This document shows positions 9,563 to 17,778 of a stretch of DNA of 38,121 nt, piece by piece. The notes beneath the pieces were generated by a model, which saw only the letters and a program-made list of their open reading frames with translations, did no database searches and was not told the DNA's origin. The first letter of the stretch is position 1, and every line of letters begins with the position of its first letter. Made by a program: the position numbers and the translations under genes. Source of the stretch: Bacteroides sp. (lineage in GTDB: Bacteria > Bacteroidota > Bacteroidia > Bacteroidales > Bacteroidaceae); contig JALCME010000031.1 in assembly GCA_022648295.1 (NCBI GenBank), forward strand, positions 1-38,121. The letters run 5' to 3'.

Positions 9563-10678
9563 ATGAAAAGAGGTATGAAATATACCAGAACTCTGGTACT
9601 CGCACTGATCTTATTATTCACTAGCTTCCGGCTTGCAGCCAATATTCCCTTGGAAAATCAGCCTGAATCAAATTATAAGGCAGAGAAACTGACTTATTTC
9701 AATGAGGATTCAACGTTGCACTTTGGTGCAACATTGACGTACCCGCTCCACGTAAAAAAAGCCCCGGTTGTTATATTAGTATCAGGTACAGGCAAGCAGG
9801 ACCGTGATGGGACAATGGCAGGACACAAAATGTTCGCAGATATAGCAAACTATTTGAGTAGCAGAGGAATAGCCGTGCTACGGACAGATGATCGTGGCAC
9901 AGGTGAAACAAACGGAGTCTATGAAACATCTACAACAGCTGATTTTGCACAAGATGTAATATCGGCCATAGCTTATTTAAAAAATCGCAAAGACATCAAC
10001 AAGAAAGAGATAGGATTGATCGGTCACAGTGAAGGAGGAGCCGTTATCTCCATTGTTGCAGCCCAATCCAAAGATGTAGCCTTCATGATTAGTTTGGCCG
10101 GCCTCGCTACCAAGGGGCTAAGTTCATTGATTAGGCAAAATGAGGACCTAGTCAAAGCTGCCGACATTCCCGACTATGATAAAAAGCGGTATAATGAGAT
10201 TAATGGGCTAATGTTTCAAACTGCCTATCAATATGCATCATCAGATAGTATGGAACAAAAGCTCAATGAAACCTATGAAAAATGGAAGATAAAAGACGAT
10301 GCCTATTATAAGGGCTTGAATATAAAAGGCTATGATCATTTCCGGTTTCCTATTTACTCATATGTTAGGCAAGCTATAGGAACATGGTACCGATTTTTTA
10401 TCCGTTACAATCCCGAAGATTATTTAGCTAAAGTAACAATCCCCGTGTTGGCATTAAACGGAGAAAAAGATATTATGGTAGCTGCAGATCAAAACCTTAG
10501 GAACTTTAAAAATTATCTCATCCATAACAAAGATGTTACCACCATGGTTTTACCAGGACTGAATCACCTCTTTTTATCCTGCAAAACAGGAAAGCAAGAA
10601 GAATATCGCACTCTGGAAGGACATTTTTCAGAAGAAGCATTGCAAATTATGTATCATTGGATAAAGAAACATATCTAA
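9563..10678 (+). CDS. Secreted alpha/beta hydrolase (S33/dienelactone-hydrolase-like)
   Basis: About 371 residues from ATG 9563 (an alternative start is ATG 9575). The longer frame from 9497 only extends back into the preceding gene. A hydrophobic signal (TRTLVLALILLFTSFRLAA) precedes a cap-bearing alpha/beta hydrolase. Visible features are the oxyanion-side VSGTGKQDRDG motif, RTDDRGTGETNG, the nucleophile elbow GHSEGG, a candidate acid aspartate in LNGEKDIMV, and a catalytic histidine in LPGLNHLF. The protein should cleave an ester or peptide bond outside the cytoplasm. It closes the sigma/anti-sigma/SusCD/thioredoxin cluster and is the only hydrolase in it, so the imported substrate may be an ester- or peptide-containing compound rather than a plain polysaccharide. 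The exact substrate is unknown. Confidence 0.85.
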   Translation: MKRGMKYTRTLVLALILLFTSFRLAANIPLENQPESNYKAEKLTYFNEDSTLHFGATLTYPLHVKKAPVVILVSGTGKQDRDGTMAGHKMFADIANYLSSRGIAVLRTDDRGTGETNGVYETSTTADFAQDVISAIAYLKNRKDINKKEIGLIGHSEGGAVISIVAAQSKDVAFMISLAGLATKGLSSLIRQNEDLVKAADIPDYDKKRYNEINGLMFQTAYQYASSDSMEQKLNETYEKWKIKDDAYYKGLNIKGYDHFRFPIYSYVRQAIGTWYRFFIRYNPEDYLAKVTIPVLALNGEKDIMVAADQNLRNFKNYLIHNKDVTTMVLPGLNHLFLSCKTGKQEEYRTLEGHFSEEALQIMYHWIKKHI

Positions 10679-10765
10679 TGGTCCACATTTAATATTCTAC
10701 GATCTATCAGATCTAATTTTCTTTATAGAAGTAGAATCAGGAATCTCTCTTTAACTTTCATTTCG

Positions 10766-10834
10766 GTGCAGATTACACGAATATGCGAATTACATTCATT
10801 TGAATTCAGCGCTTCTATGTAATCTGCACTTTTT
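10766..10834. terminator. Long-stem terminator between convergent operons
   Basis: Perfect 12-bp arms, GTGCAGATTACA at 10766-10777 and TGTAATCTGCAC at 10818-10829, are followed by TTTTT at 10830-10834. The 40-nt interior contains further partly self-complementary sequence (GCGAATT and AATTCAGCGC), so the whole can fold into a branched structure. It lies in the 195-bp gap between the hydrolase gene and the convergent lpxA-like gene. The T-run suits termination of the plus-strand operon. Confidence 0.62.
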
Positions 10835-10873
10835 ATCATCCTATGCCAAAGATGACATATCATACAACTTCTG

Positions 10874-11638
10874 CTATTTTACGATACCTTTGGATTGCCT
10901 TACAAACTCAAGAATATTCTTTATCTCATCACTCATTGGGACTTGTTCCTCTATTTTTTGAGTAGCATCTTGTACACTTATGTTGCCTTGATAAATTAAG
11001 CGATAAGCATTAGCTATATGACGTAAAACCCGTTCCTGAAAATTATGATGGGAAAGAATTACGGCGTTCACCCCGTGATAAGCTACAGGATTACCTGATA
11101 TAATAATGTATGGAGGAACATCTTTTGAGATACGGCATCCTCCCTGAATTAGAGTCCATGTACCAATATGACTATTTTGTTGTAATAGTACATTGCTACT
11201 CAATATAGAATAGTCATCCATAATACAACCACCTGCAAGGGTACTTTTTATACCAAGTACGCAATGATTCTTTAATACAACATCGTGACATATATGTACT
11301 CCGTCCATCAAAAAGTTATCATCACCGATTTGTGTACTGCCATCTGCTTCCGTAGCACGACTGATAACCACGTTCTCTCTAATGTGGTTATTATTGCCAA
11401 TAACAAGTTTTCCCCCACATTTTGTGCAATGAAAATCTTGTGGCTTAGCACCTAGAACAGCATTTTGATATATTTTATTTCCAATCCCCATTCTTGTACC
11501 ATTGAGCACACTAACGTAAGGCATAATAATACAATTATCACCAATTTCCACGTCACCTTCAATAAAGGCAAACGGTTGAATAGTAACGTTTTCGCCGATT
11601 TTTGCGGCAGAATCTACATAAGCTAACGGACTGATCAT
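10874..11638 (-). CDS. lpxA: LpxA-type acyl-ACP:UDP-N-acetylglucosamine O-acyltransferase (possible paralogue)
   Basis: A 254-residue left-handed beta-helix acyltransferase, close to the usual LpxA length (about 255-262). Hexapeptide turns run through residues 1-190 (AKIGENVTIQPFAFIEGDVE; VEIGDNCIIMPYVSVLNGT). MDGVHICHDV places His118 where E. coli LpxA has its catalytic His125, and the C-terminal helical part keeps HIANAYRLIYQGN. The expected reaction is the first step of lipid A synthesis. Two points are odd. It is the last gene of an RND efflux operon (21 bp after the channel gene) rather than beside lpxC-fabZ, and it has a C71-T-K-C74 pair within the coil. It may therefore be a second LpxA-like enzyme with altered donor or acceptor. 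The symbol is by family only. Confidence 0.82.
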   Translation of the reverse strand: MISPLAYVDSAAKIGENVTIQPFAFIEGDVEIGDNCIIMPYVSVLNGTRMGIGNKIYQNAVLGAKPQDFHCTKCGGKLVIGNNNHIRENVVISRATEADGSTQIGDDNFLMDGVHICHDVVLKNHCVLGIKSTLAGGCIMDDYSILSSNVLLQQNSHIGTWTLIQGGCRISKDVPPYIIISGNPVAYHGVNAVILSHHNFQERVLRHIANAYRLIYQGNISVQDATQKIEEQVPMSDEIKNILEFVRQSKGIVK

Positions 11639-11659
11639 AATATACGTGATTTAAAGTTC

Positions 11660-13048
11660 TTATTTCCTTCCTCCACCCAGTGCCTGATAAAGATTGATTA
11701 CGGATTGCATACGATCAAACGTATCCGAAACTTCAGATAATTGAGCACTGAGATACGACTGCTCGGAAGATAACACCTCCAAGTAAGTTGAAGTCCCTAA
11801 TTTAAATAAATCTTTTGTATAATCAGCAGCATTCTGAGCCGATTTTACTTGCATCGCTCTAGCTTCAACTTTATTCGAAGCTGTTTGGTATTGATATAGC
11901 GCATTGCTGACCTCTGCTCCAGCCTCTAGCAATGTTTGCTCAAACTGTATTTTAGCTTCTTCTTGTTGAGCCTTTGCTATTCTTAATTTGGCAATATTAA
12001 CCCCATTCTCAAATAGAGGTTGCGTTAAAGAAGTCACGGCTGAAGCAAGAAACTTGCCCGGATTAATAATTGCACTACCGGCACTATTTGTCCAACCAGC
12101 TGACCCACTAAGGGTTATTTGAGGATAAAAAGCCGCACGCGCTGTATTCGTATTATAAAAAGAAGCCGCCAATGACATTTCCGCAGCTCTTACATCAGGC
12201 CTGTTCGATAATAATTGTAAAGGGATTCCTATGGAAAACTCCTGCGGAAGATCCTGTTTTTCAAGTATACCACGTTTAATTTCCTGCGGAACTTTCCCTA
12301 TCAGAATGCAAAGAGCATTTTCTGTTTCCCGGATACTCTGACGAAGACCTGACAAGGATGCAAGTACCTGTGCATAAGCCGCTTTACTCTGTTCCACACC
12401 TGCTGCTGTAGTATTGTATAAAGCTGCGTCTTTCATTGCTTCCATTGTCTCTGCATTCTTCTTTAGAATAACAGAAGTTTGTTCCGAGATATCCAATTGA
12501 CGGTCCAACATCAACAAAGTATAGTACATGTTTGCAATGTTAGCTATAACCTGACTTCTGACAGCCTGCTGATATGCTTTCATCTGCTCTACCGTTGCTT
12601 TTGCATAACGCTTGGGATTCAAAAGATGCCCAAACAGATCTATCTGCCAGCCCGATGTCACAGGGAGTGAATAAGTTTTAGTAGCTGCCCCCTTGTCAAA
12701 ACTGCTAATTGTTCCTTTAGGTGATAATGTAAATGACGGAACAAATGCAAGTTTGGCCGCAAGAAGTGGAGCCTGAGCTTCTTTTATCTTTTCTACGGCA
12801 GTACGTAAATCAGAATTATGTTCAAGGCCTTCTTTTATAAGCAATTGTAGTTGGGGATCCGTAAAGACCGATTGCCACGGCAGATTACCAAAATTCAGAG
12901 TATCACTTGCCTGAGTAGTATTCATTTCTGTGGTATCCCGATATAGTCCTGCCGTACTGATATCTTGAGGTCTCTTATATGTTTTATAAATATGGCAACT
13001 GCTTAGCAAGGCAGTTGCACATATCAGAGATATTATTTGTTTTTTCAT
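11660..13048 (-). CDS. TolC/OprM-type outer-membrane efflux lipoprotein (NodT family)
   Basis: A 462-residue channel subunit of a tripartite pump. The open frame reaches 13099, overlapping the pump gene, but the internal ATG at 13048 gives a lipoprotein signal (MKKQIISLICATALLSSC, lipidated Cys18). Two outer-membrane-efflux repeats are visible: the N-terminal half has LPWQSVFTDPQLQLLIKEGL and NSDLRTAVEKIKEAQAPLLA, and the C-terminal half has SLTQPLFENGVNIAKLRIAK. The segment LLSNRPDVRAAEMSLAAS is the hallmark between the halves. It starts 40 bp after the RND gene stop and is followed 21 bp later by the lpxA-like gene, all on the minus strand. Confidence 0.93.
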   Translation of the reverse strand: MKKQIISLICATALLSSCHIYKTYKRPQDISTAGLYRDTTEMNTTQASDTLNFGNLPWQSVFTDPQLQLLIKEGLEHNSDLRTAVEKIKEAQAPLLAAKLAFVPSFTLSPKGTISSFDKGAATKTYSLPVTSGWQIDLFGHLLNPKRYAKATVEQMKAYQQAVRSQVIANIANMYYTLLMLDRQLDISEQTSVILKKNAETMEAMKDAALYNTTAAGVEQSKAAYAQVLASLSGLRQSIRETENALCILIGKVPQEIKRGILEKQDLPQEFSIGIPLQLLSNRPDVRAAEMSLAASFYNTNTARAAFYPQITLSGSAGWTNSAGSAIINPGKFLASAVTSLTQPLFENGVNIAKLRIAKAQQEEAKIQFEQTLLEAGAEVSNALYQYQTASNKVEARAMQVKSAQNAADYTKDLFKLGTSTYLEVLSSEQSYLSAQLSEVSDTFDRMQSVINLYQALGGGRK

Positions 13049-13088
13049 ATCAAAGAGTTTCTTTTGCTTAACTAATCTGTCAAGTCGA

Positions 13089-16000
13089 TTATTTTGCATA
13101 TTGTTCTATTTCCGGTTCAGCATCAGAATTATCCATATCCTCCCATTCTAACGGCTTAACTTTCTCTTGCAGATACTGGAATACAACGAATAAAGAAGGT
13201 ACTATAAATATCTGTAAAATCATACCAACAAACATACCTCCGATAGCTGATGTACCCAAGGTTCTATTTCCGTGAGCTCCAACGCCAAATGCAAACATCA
13301 GAGGGAGCAATCCTACAATCATAGCTAATGAGGTCATTAAAATAGGACGCAAACGTGCACTGGCCCCTAAAACTGCCGCCCATGTAATACTCATACCCAT
13401 TTTACGCCGGTCCAAAGCAAACTCAACAATAAGAATAGCATTTTTAGCCAGCAATCCCATCAACATGATAAGAGCGATCTGCATATAAATATCATTTGAC
13501 ATCGAACCTAAAATCATTTTCAAAATGGATATATTACCTATGGCACTCATTCCATTCACGAAAAGGAAGCTGCCTAATAAACCAAAAGGTATTGATAACA
13601 ATACGGAAAATGGTAATATATAGCTCTCGTATTGGGCACTTAAGAGTAAATATACAAAGACAAGACATAAAATGAAGATTATTCCGGTGGTACTTCCACT
13701 TGTCTCAGATTCTTCACGTGCCATACCTCCAAGTTCATACCCATAACCCTGAGGGAGGTTTTTTCCAGCTACTTCTGCAATAGCTTTCAATGCCTGACCA
13801 CTTGTATAACCCTCAGCCGGTCCGACCATCACCTTCATAGAAGTATAAAGGTTGAAACGGCTAATAATATCAGGTCCATATACTTTCTTAATAGTCATAA
13901 ATTGAGAGATCGGAGCCATCTCGTCGCCATTACGAACTTTTATATCTTTCAACGATTCCAGATTAGTACGTGATGCCGGATCAGCCTGTATCATGACACG
14001 GTACATTTTTCCAAATTGATTAAAATTGGATGCATACAGACCACCATAATATCCTTGCATTGTAGTAAGGATAGCGCTTGGACTTATACCTGCCTTTTTA
14101 CAAGCCGCAGCATCAATATCAATCATATATTGAGGGAACCTCGGATTGAAAGTCGTTTGCGCCGATTTTATCTCAGGACGCTTCAACAGGTCCTGAGTAT
14201 AGTCTTTTACAACATCATAGAACTTATTTAAATCACCACCGGTTTTATCTTGCATGTTAAGTTCAATATCACTTGATGCAGAATAACCAGGAATCATAGG
14301 AGGTGTGAAGAACAACACTTGTGCTTCCTTAATAATTTTCTGCGCACGCATATATAATGATGCAAATACTATCGTAGAGTTTTGCTTCATGGAACGCTCT
14401 TCCCATGGTTTTAACTTTATAATGAACGAACCATAGGATGGTCCCTGTCCGCCAATAAAACTAAATCCGGAAATCAATGTCCGCGAAGCTACCGCCGGAT
14501 CTGAAGCAACCAAACTATCTACCCGCGCAAATATCTGCTCGGATCTTTCTTGAGAAGTTCCGGGAGGTAATGTAACAGCACCCATAATAACACCGGTATC
14601 TTCACCTGGAACCATACCCGTTGGCGTAGTCTGCATAAAAAATATCAGTAAAATGATTGACACTCCTACCAAACCAAACGACAACCACCTTTTATGAATA
14701 AAGAACAGAACTCGTTTTTTATATCTTTTCAACAGATTATCATAAGATGAATTAAACGCCGTATGAAAGCGAGAAACGAATGTAGATTTTTTTTCTTCAC
14801 CTTCCTGTTCCTTATGAGGTTTTAAGAACAGTGCGCACAACGCAGGACTTAAAGTCAATGCGCTCAAGGCAGACAAGCCAATGGCAATAGCCATTGTTAA
14901 ACCAAATTGACGATAGAAAGTTCCAGCCGTTCCCCCCATAAAACTTACAGGTATAAACACGGACATCATGACCAGAGTTATAGAGACAATAGCCCCGCCC
15001 AATTCGCTCATAGCATCAATAGATGCCAGTTTGGCCGATTTATACCCCTGATCCAGTTTAGCATGCACGCCTTCCACCACCACAATAGCATCGTCCACTA
15101 CAATGGCAATGGCCAACACCATGGCACATAGAGTCAGCAAATTGATACTGAACCCTATAAGCGACAATAAAAAGAATGTTCCAATCAACGCAACCGGAAT
15201 CGCAATCGCAGGTATTAGAGTAGAACGTATATCCTGTAAGAAGATATACACAACAATAAATACAAGCACAAAGGCTTCAAGTAATGTTTTTATTACCTCA
15301 TGGATTGATGCAAATAAGAAATCGTTTGCATTCATTGAGATACTTACCTTTAAACCGGTCGGAAGTTTCTTCTGCGTCTCTTTTAGTAAGTTCTCTATAT
15401 TAGTGATGGTTTCAGTGGCATTTGTTCCTGCCATCTGATAAACAATACAAGTTACTGCCTTATGACCATTAACCCGGTTATTAAAGGAATAGGATAAACG
15501 GCCCAATTCCACTTTGGCAATATCTTTAAGCCGAAGGACTTCGCCATCCGGAAGAGCTTTGATAACAATCTTTTCAAACTCTTGTGGCTTTTGAAGGCGA
15601 CCCCGATAACGAATAGTATATTGGAAAGTCTGATTTCCCTGTTCCCCAAACTGTCCGGGAGCGGCCTCAACATTTTGTTCTGCAAGTGCAGCAGAAACAT
15701 CAGAAGGGATGAGCTTGTATTGTGCCATCACATCCGGTTTTAACCAAATACGCATAGAGTAGTCCTGACCAAACACGTTTGCATCACCTACTCCCTTAAT
15801 ACGCTGTATCTCCGGTATTAAATTAATTTTAGCATAGTTATCTATAAACTCAATGTTATATTTGTCAGACTCATCGTATAACGAGAAGACCACAAGCATT
15901 GAATTTTGCCGCTTTTGTGTCGTTACACCAACTCTTGTAACTTCAGCAGGAAGCAAGCCCTGAGCCATGGTAACGCGGTTTTGCACATTTACCGCTGCCA

Positions 16001-16307
16001 TATCGGGATCGGTCCCTTGCTTAAAATAAATGCTAATCTCGCCACTTCCGTTGTTAGATGCCGTAGATTGCATATACATCATATTCTCTACTCCGTTAAT
16101 CTGGTCCTCCAATGGAGCAATTACAGAATTTAATACGGTTGATGCACTGGCTCCTGTATAAATAGCCCTTACCGACACGGTAGGAGGGGCAATATCAGGA
16201 TACTGCGATACAGGTAATGTTACTAAACCGATAATACCAAGGATCACTATCAATATAGAAATAACCGTAGATAGTACCGGCCTATTAATAAATTTATCTA
16301 GTTTCAT
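13089..16307 (-). CDS. RND (HAE1/AcrB-type) multidrug efflux pump
   Basis: A 1072-residue inner-membrane proton-driven transporter. It begins with the family signature MKLDKFINRPVLSTVISILI and keeps the ALPVSQYPDIAPP-like segment (VTLPVSQYPDIAPPTVSVRA). The proton-relay aspartate pair is present in VVDDAIVVVEGVHAK, and the partner lysine in GLLAKNAILIVEFALD. Two large periplasmic loops and about twelve membrane spans fit the family length (about 1040-1070). It sits 14 bp after the adaptor gene stop and 40 bp before the outer-membrane channel start, so the three genes form one transcription unit. The substrate range cannot be inferred. Confidence 0.96.
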   Translation of the reverse strand: MKLDKFINRPVLSTVISILIVILGIIGLVTLPVSQYPDIAPPTVSVRAIYTGASASTVLNSVIAPLEDQINGVENMMYMQSTASNNGSGEISIYFKQGTDPDMAAVNVQNRVTMAQGLLPAEVTRVGVTTQKRQNSMLVVFSLYDESDKYNIEFIDNYAKINLIPEIQRIKGVGDANVFGQDYSMRIWLKPDVMAQYKLIPSDVSAALAEQNVEAAPGQFGEQGNQTFQYTIRYRGRLQKPQEFEKIVIKALPDGEVLRLKDIAKVELGRLSYSFNNRVNGHKAVTCIVYQMAGTNATETITNIENLLKETQKKLPTGLKVSISMNANDFLFASIHEVIKTLLEAFVLVFIVVYIFLQDIRSTLIPAIAIPVALIGTFFLLSLIGFSINLLTLCAMVLAIAIVVDDAIVVVEGVHAKLDQGYKSAKLASIDAMSELGGAIVSITLVMMSVFIPVSFMGGTAGTFYRQFGLTMAIAIGLSALSALTLSPALCALFLKPHKEQEGEEKKSTFVSRFHTAFNSSYDNLLKRYKKRVLFFIHKRWLSFGLVGVSIILLIFFMQTTPTGMVPGEDTGVIMGAVTLPPGTSQERSEQIFARVDSLVASDPAVASRTLISGFSFIGGQGPSYGSFIIKLKPWEERSMKQNSTIVFASLYMRAQKIIKEAQVLFFTPPMIPGYSASSDIELNMQDKTGGDLNKFYDVVKDYTQDLLKRPEIKSAQTTFNPRFPQYMIDIDAAACKKAGISPSAILTTMQGYYGGLYASNFNQFGKMYRVMIQADPASRTNLESLKDIKVRNGDEMAPISQFMTIKKVYGPDIISRFNLYTSMKVMVGPAEGYTSGQALKAIAEVAGKNLPQGYGYELGGMAREESETSGSTTGIIFILCLVFVYLLLSAQYESYILPFSVLLSIPFGLLGSFLFVNGMSAIGNISILKMILGSMSNDIYMQIALIMLMGLLAKNAILIVEFALDRRKMGMSITWAAVLGASARLRPILMTSLAMIVGLLPLMFAFGVGAHGNRTLGTSAIGGMFVGMILQIFIVPSLFVVFQYLQEKVKPLEWEDMDNSDAEPEIEQYAK

Positions 16308-16321
16308 ATTTTTTCTTCTGA

Positions 16322-17491
16322 TTAATTAAAAGCTGTGGAAAGATTACCATCTTTCTGATCCTTTAAGGCTTTTTGATACTCAGCTTCCTTTTCTCTAGGA
16401 GTAATCGGTTTAACAGACTCTCCATCCTTAAGGTTCTGCACACCTTCAATTGCTATTTTATCCCCAGCTTTTAATCCTTTCGTTACCAAATAACTCTTTC
16501 CATCATCCAAATTAACAATTTGAATCTCAGTATTTTTCAGCGTGTTATCTTTTTGCAAAACGAAAACGAACTTCTTATCTTGAATTTCTACTGTTGCTGC
16601 TTGAGGAATCACAACTATATTATTAAATGTATAAGGGAATATAACATTGCCTGTTCCACCACTACGTAAGATATTATTAGGATTAGGAAAAGCCGCTCTC
16701 ATGCTCACAGATCCTGTACTGGAATCAATGACACCACTAATAGTAGCTACCTTCCCTTTTTCTTTATAGATACTCCCATCAATGAGTTGAAGTTTTACTT
16801 TCGGCATTTTTGCAAGAATATCTTTCATGGTTCCACCATCACGAATAAGGTCAAGCAATTGTTTCTCTGTCATAGAGAAGTATGCATACATTTCAGAAAT
16901 ATCCGATACAATAGTTAAAGGAGTGGCAGTAGATGAACTAACTAAACTTCCAACACGGAATGGTATGCTACCGGCTATACCATTAGAAGGGCTCGTTACC
17001 GTACAATATGTAAGATCCTGACGTGCTTTTACCAAGTTAGCTTGTGCCTGAGCTAAAGCAGCTTTAACAGACGCAAGCTGATTTTCCGCCATCTGCATGT
17101 CATATTCACTTATAATATTCTTCTTTAGTAGCTGACGCTTGTTATTAACCGTTAATTGCTGAGTTGCCACTGTCGCCTGATTGGACTTCACATCAGCTTC
17201 AGCTATATTGACTGCCTCCCTATATTGAACCGGATCAATAAGGAAAAGAGGCTGACCTTTGTGTACGATGTCTCCCTCATCGATATAAAGTTTAGTGATA
17301 AAACCTGCAACTTTGGGACGTATTTCAACATCCTGTTTACCTTTTATAGTTGCTGGATAACTCACTTCTGAATTTGCATCTGTCGCTTGCACTGTGATTA
17401 CCGCACAGTCCGGTGTATTGTTGCCTTTATCTTTTTGCCCGCAACTAAACAGCAATAAGCAAAATGTCAATAAAATAAGTCTACTCTTCAT
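16322..17491 (-). CDS. RND efflux periplasmic adaptor (membrane fusion protein)
   Basis: A 389-residue adaptor. The open frame extends to 17569, but ATG 17491 starts a lipoprotein signal (MKSRLILLTFCLLLFSCGQ, lipidated Cys17). The beta-barrel and lipoyl halves are visible around EIRPKVAGFITKLYIDEGD and GQPLFLIDPVQYREAV. A coiled-coil hairpin (about residues 95-165, rich in Q, A and K) lies between them, and SPSNGIAGSIPFRVGSLVSS marks the second lipoyl half. The C-terminus has the usual AIEGVQNLKDGESVKP. It should link the AcrB-like pump to the TolC-like channel. It is the first gene of the minus-strand efflux/lpxA operon. No repressor gene is adjacent; a palindrome at 17557-17569 in the leader could be an operator. 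Confidence 0.94.
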   Translation of the reverse strand: MKSRLILLTFCLLLFSCGQKDKGNNTPDCAVITVQATDANSEVSYPATIKGKQDVEIRPKVAGFITKLYIDEGDIVHKGQPLFLIDPVQYREAVNIAEADVKSNQATVATQQLTVNNKRQLLKKNIISEYDMQMAENQLASVKAALAQAQANLVKARQDLTYCTVTSPSNGIAGSIPFRVGSLVSSSTATPLTIVSDISEMYAYFSMTEKQLLDLIRDGGTMKDILAKMPKVKLQLIDGSIYKEKGKVATISGVIDSSTGSVSMRAAFPNPNNILRSGGTGNVIFPYTFNNIVVIPQAATVEIQDKKFVFVLQKDNTLKNTEIQIVNLDDGKSYLVTKGLKAGDKIAIEGVQNLKDGESVKPITPREKEAEYQKALKDQKDGNLSTAFN

Positions 17492-17556
17492 ACTAATAAT
17501 TATTTTCTTTCCTGAATTAATGTTGTTTCTGAATGATTTGTGCCCATCATAGAAGA

Positions 17557-17569
17557 TTGTTAATAACAA
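17557..17569. promoter_or_regulatory. Perfect palindrome upstream of the efflux operon (candidate operator)
   Basis: TTGTTAATAACAA is a 6+1+6 perfect palindrome about 66 bp upstream of the adaptor start, inside the divergent intergenic region. Its size and symmetry suit a dimeric repressor site, but no regulator is encoded nearby, so this is only a candidate. Confidence 0.35.
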
Positions 17570-17639
17570 TAGAGGAAAACTGAAAGTTCTATTTTAGTTT
17601 TCAGGGCATAAAGGTATCTATAATTCCCGATAAAGGGCC

Positions 17640-17669
17640 TTTGATAATCTTATTTTTTAACTATGTTTA
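17640..17669 (+). promoter_or_regulatory. Candidate Bacteroides promoter for the Ig-like lipoprotein gene
   Basis: TTTG at 17640-17643 (-33 type) is followed after 18 bp by TATGTTTA at 17662-17669, a near match to the -7 consensus TAnnTTTG. A start near 17676 would give a leader of about 100 nt to the ATG at 17779. Confidence 0.4.
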
Positions 17670-17746
17670 TATAAACTTCTGCATTGGAAGACAAACAAAA
17701 TAGATTAAAATACCGTAAAGCATAAGGCTAATATGTGAATAACCTT

Positions 17747-17754
17747 TATTTTTG
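17747..17754 (+). promoter_or_regulatory. Second candidate -7 box for the Ig-like lipoprotein gene
   Basis: TATTTTTG matches the Bacteroides -7 consensus TAnnTTTG exactly. It would start transcription near 17761, about 18 nt before the ATG. No TTTG lies at the -33 distance. Confidence 0.4.
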
Positions 17755-17778
17755 CAAGATATTATACAGAAAGTGGAT

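Noticed and set aside
13089..13099. Overlap between the channel gene start and the pump gene stop
   Set aside because: The lipoprotein signal starts at ATG 13048, so the longer frame to 13099 is not the real start.
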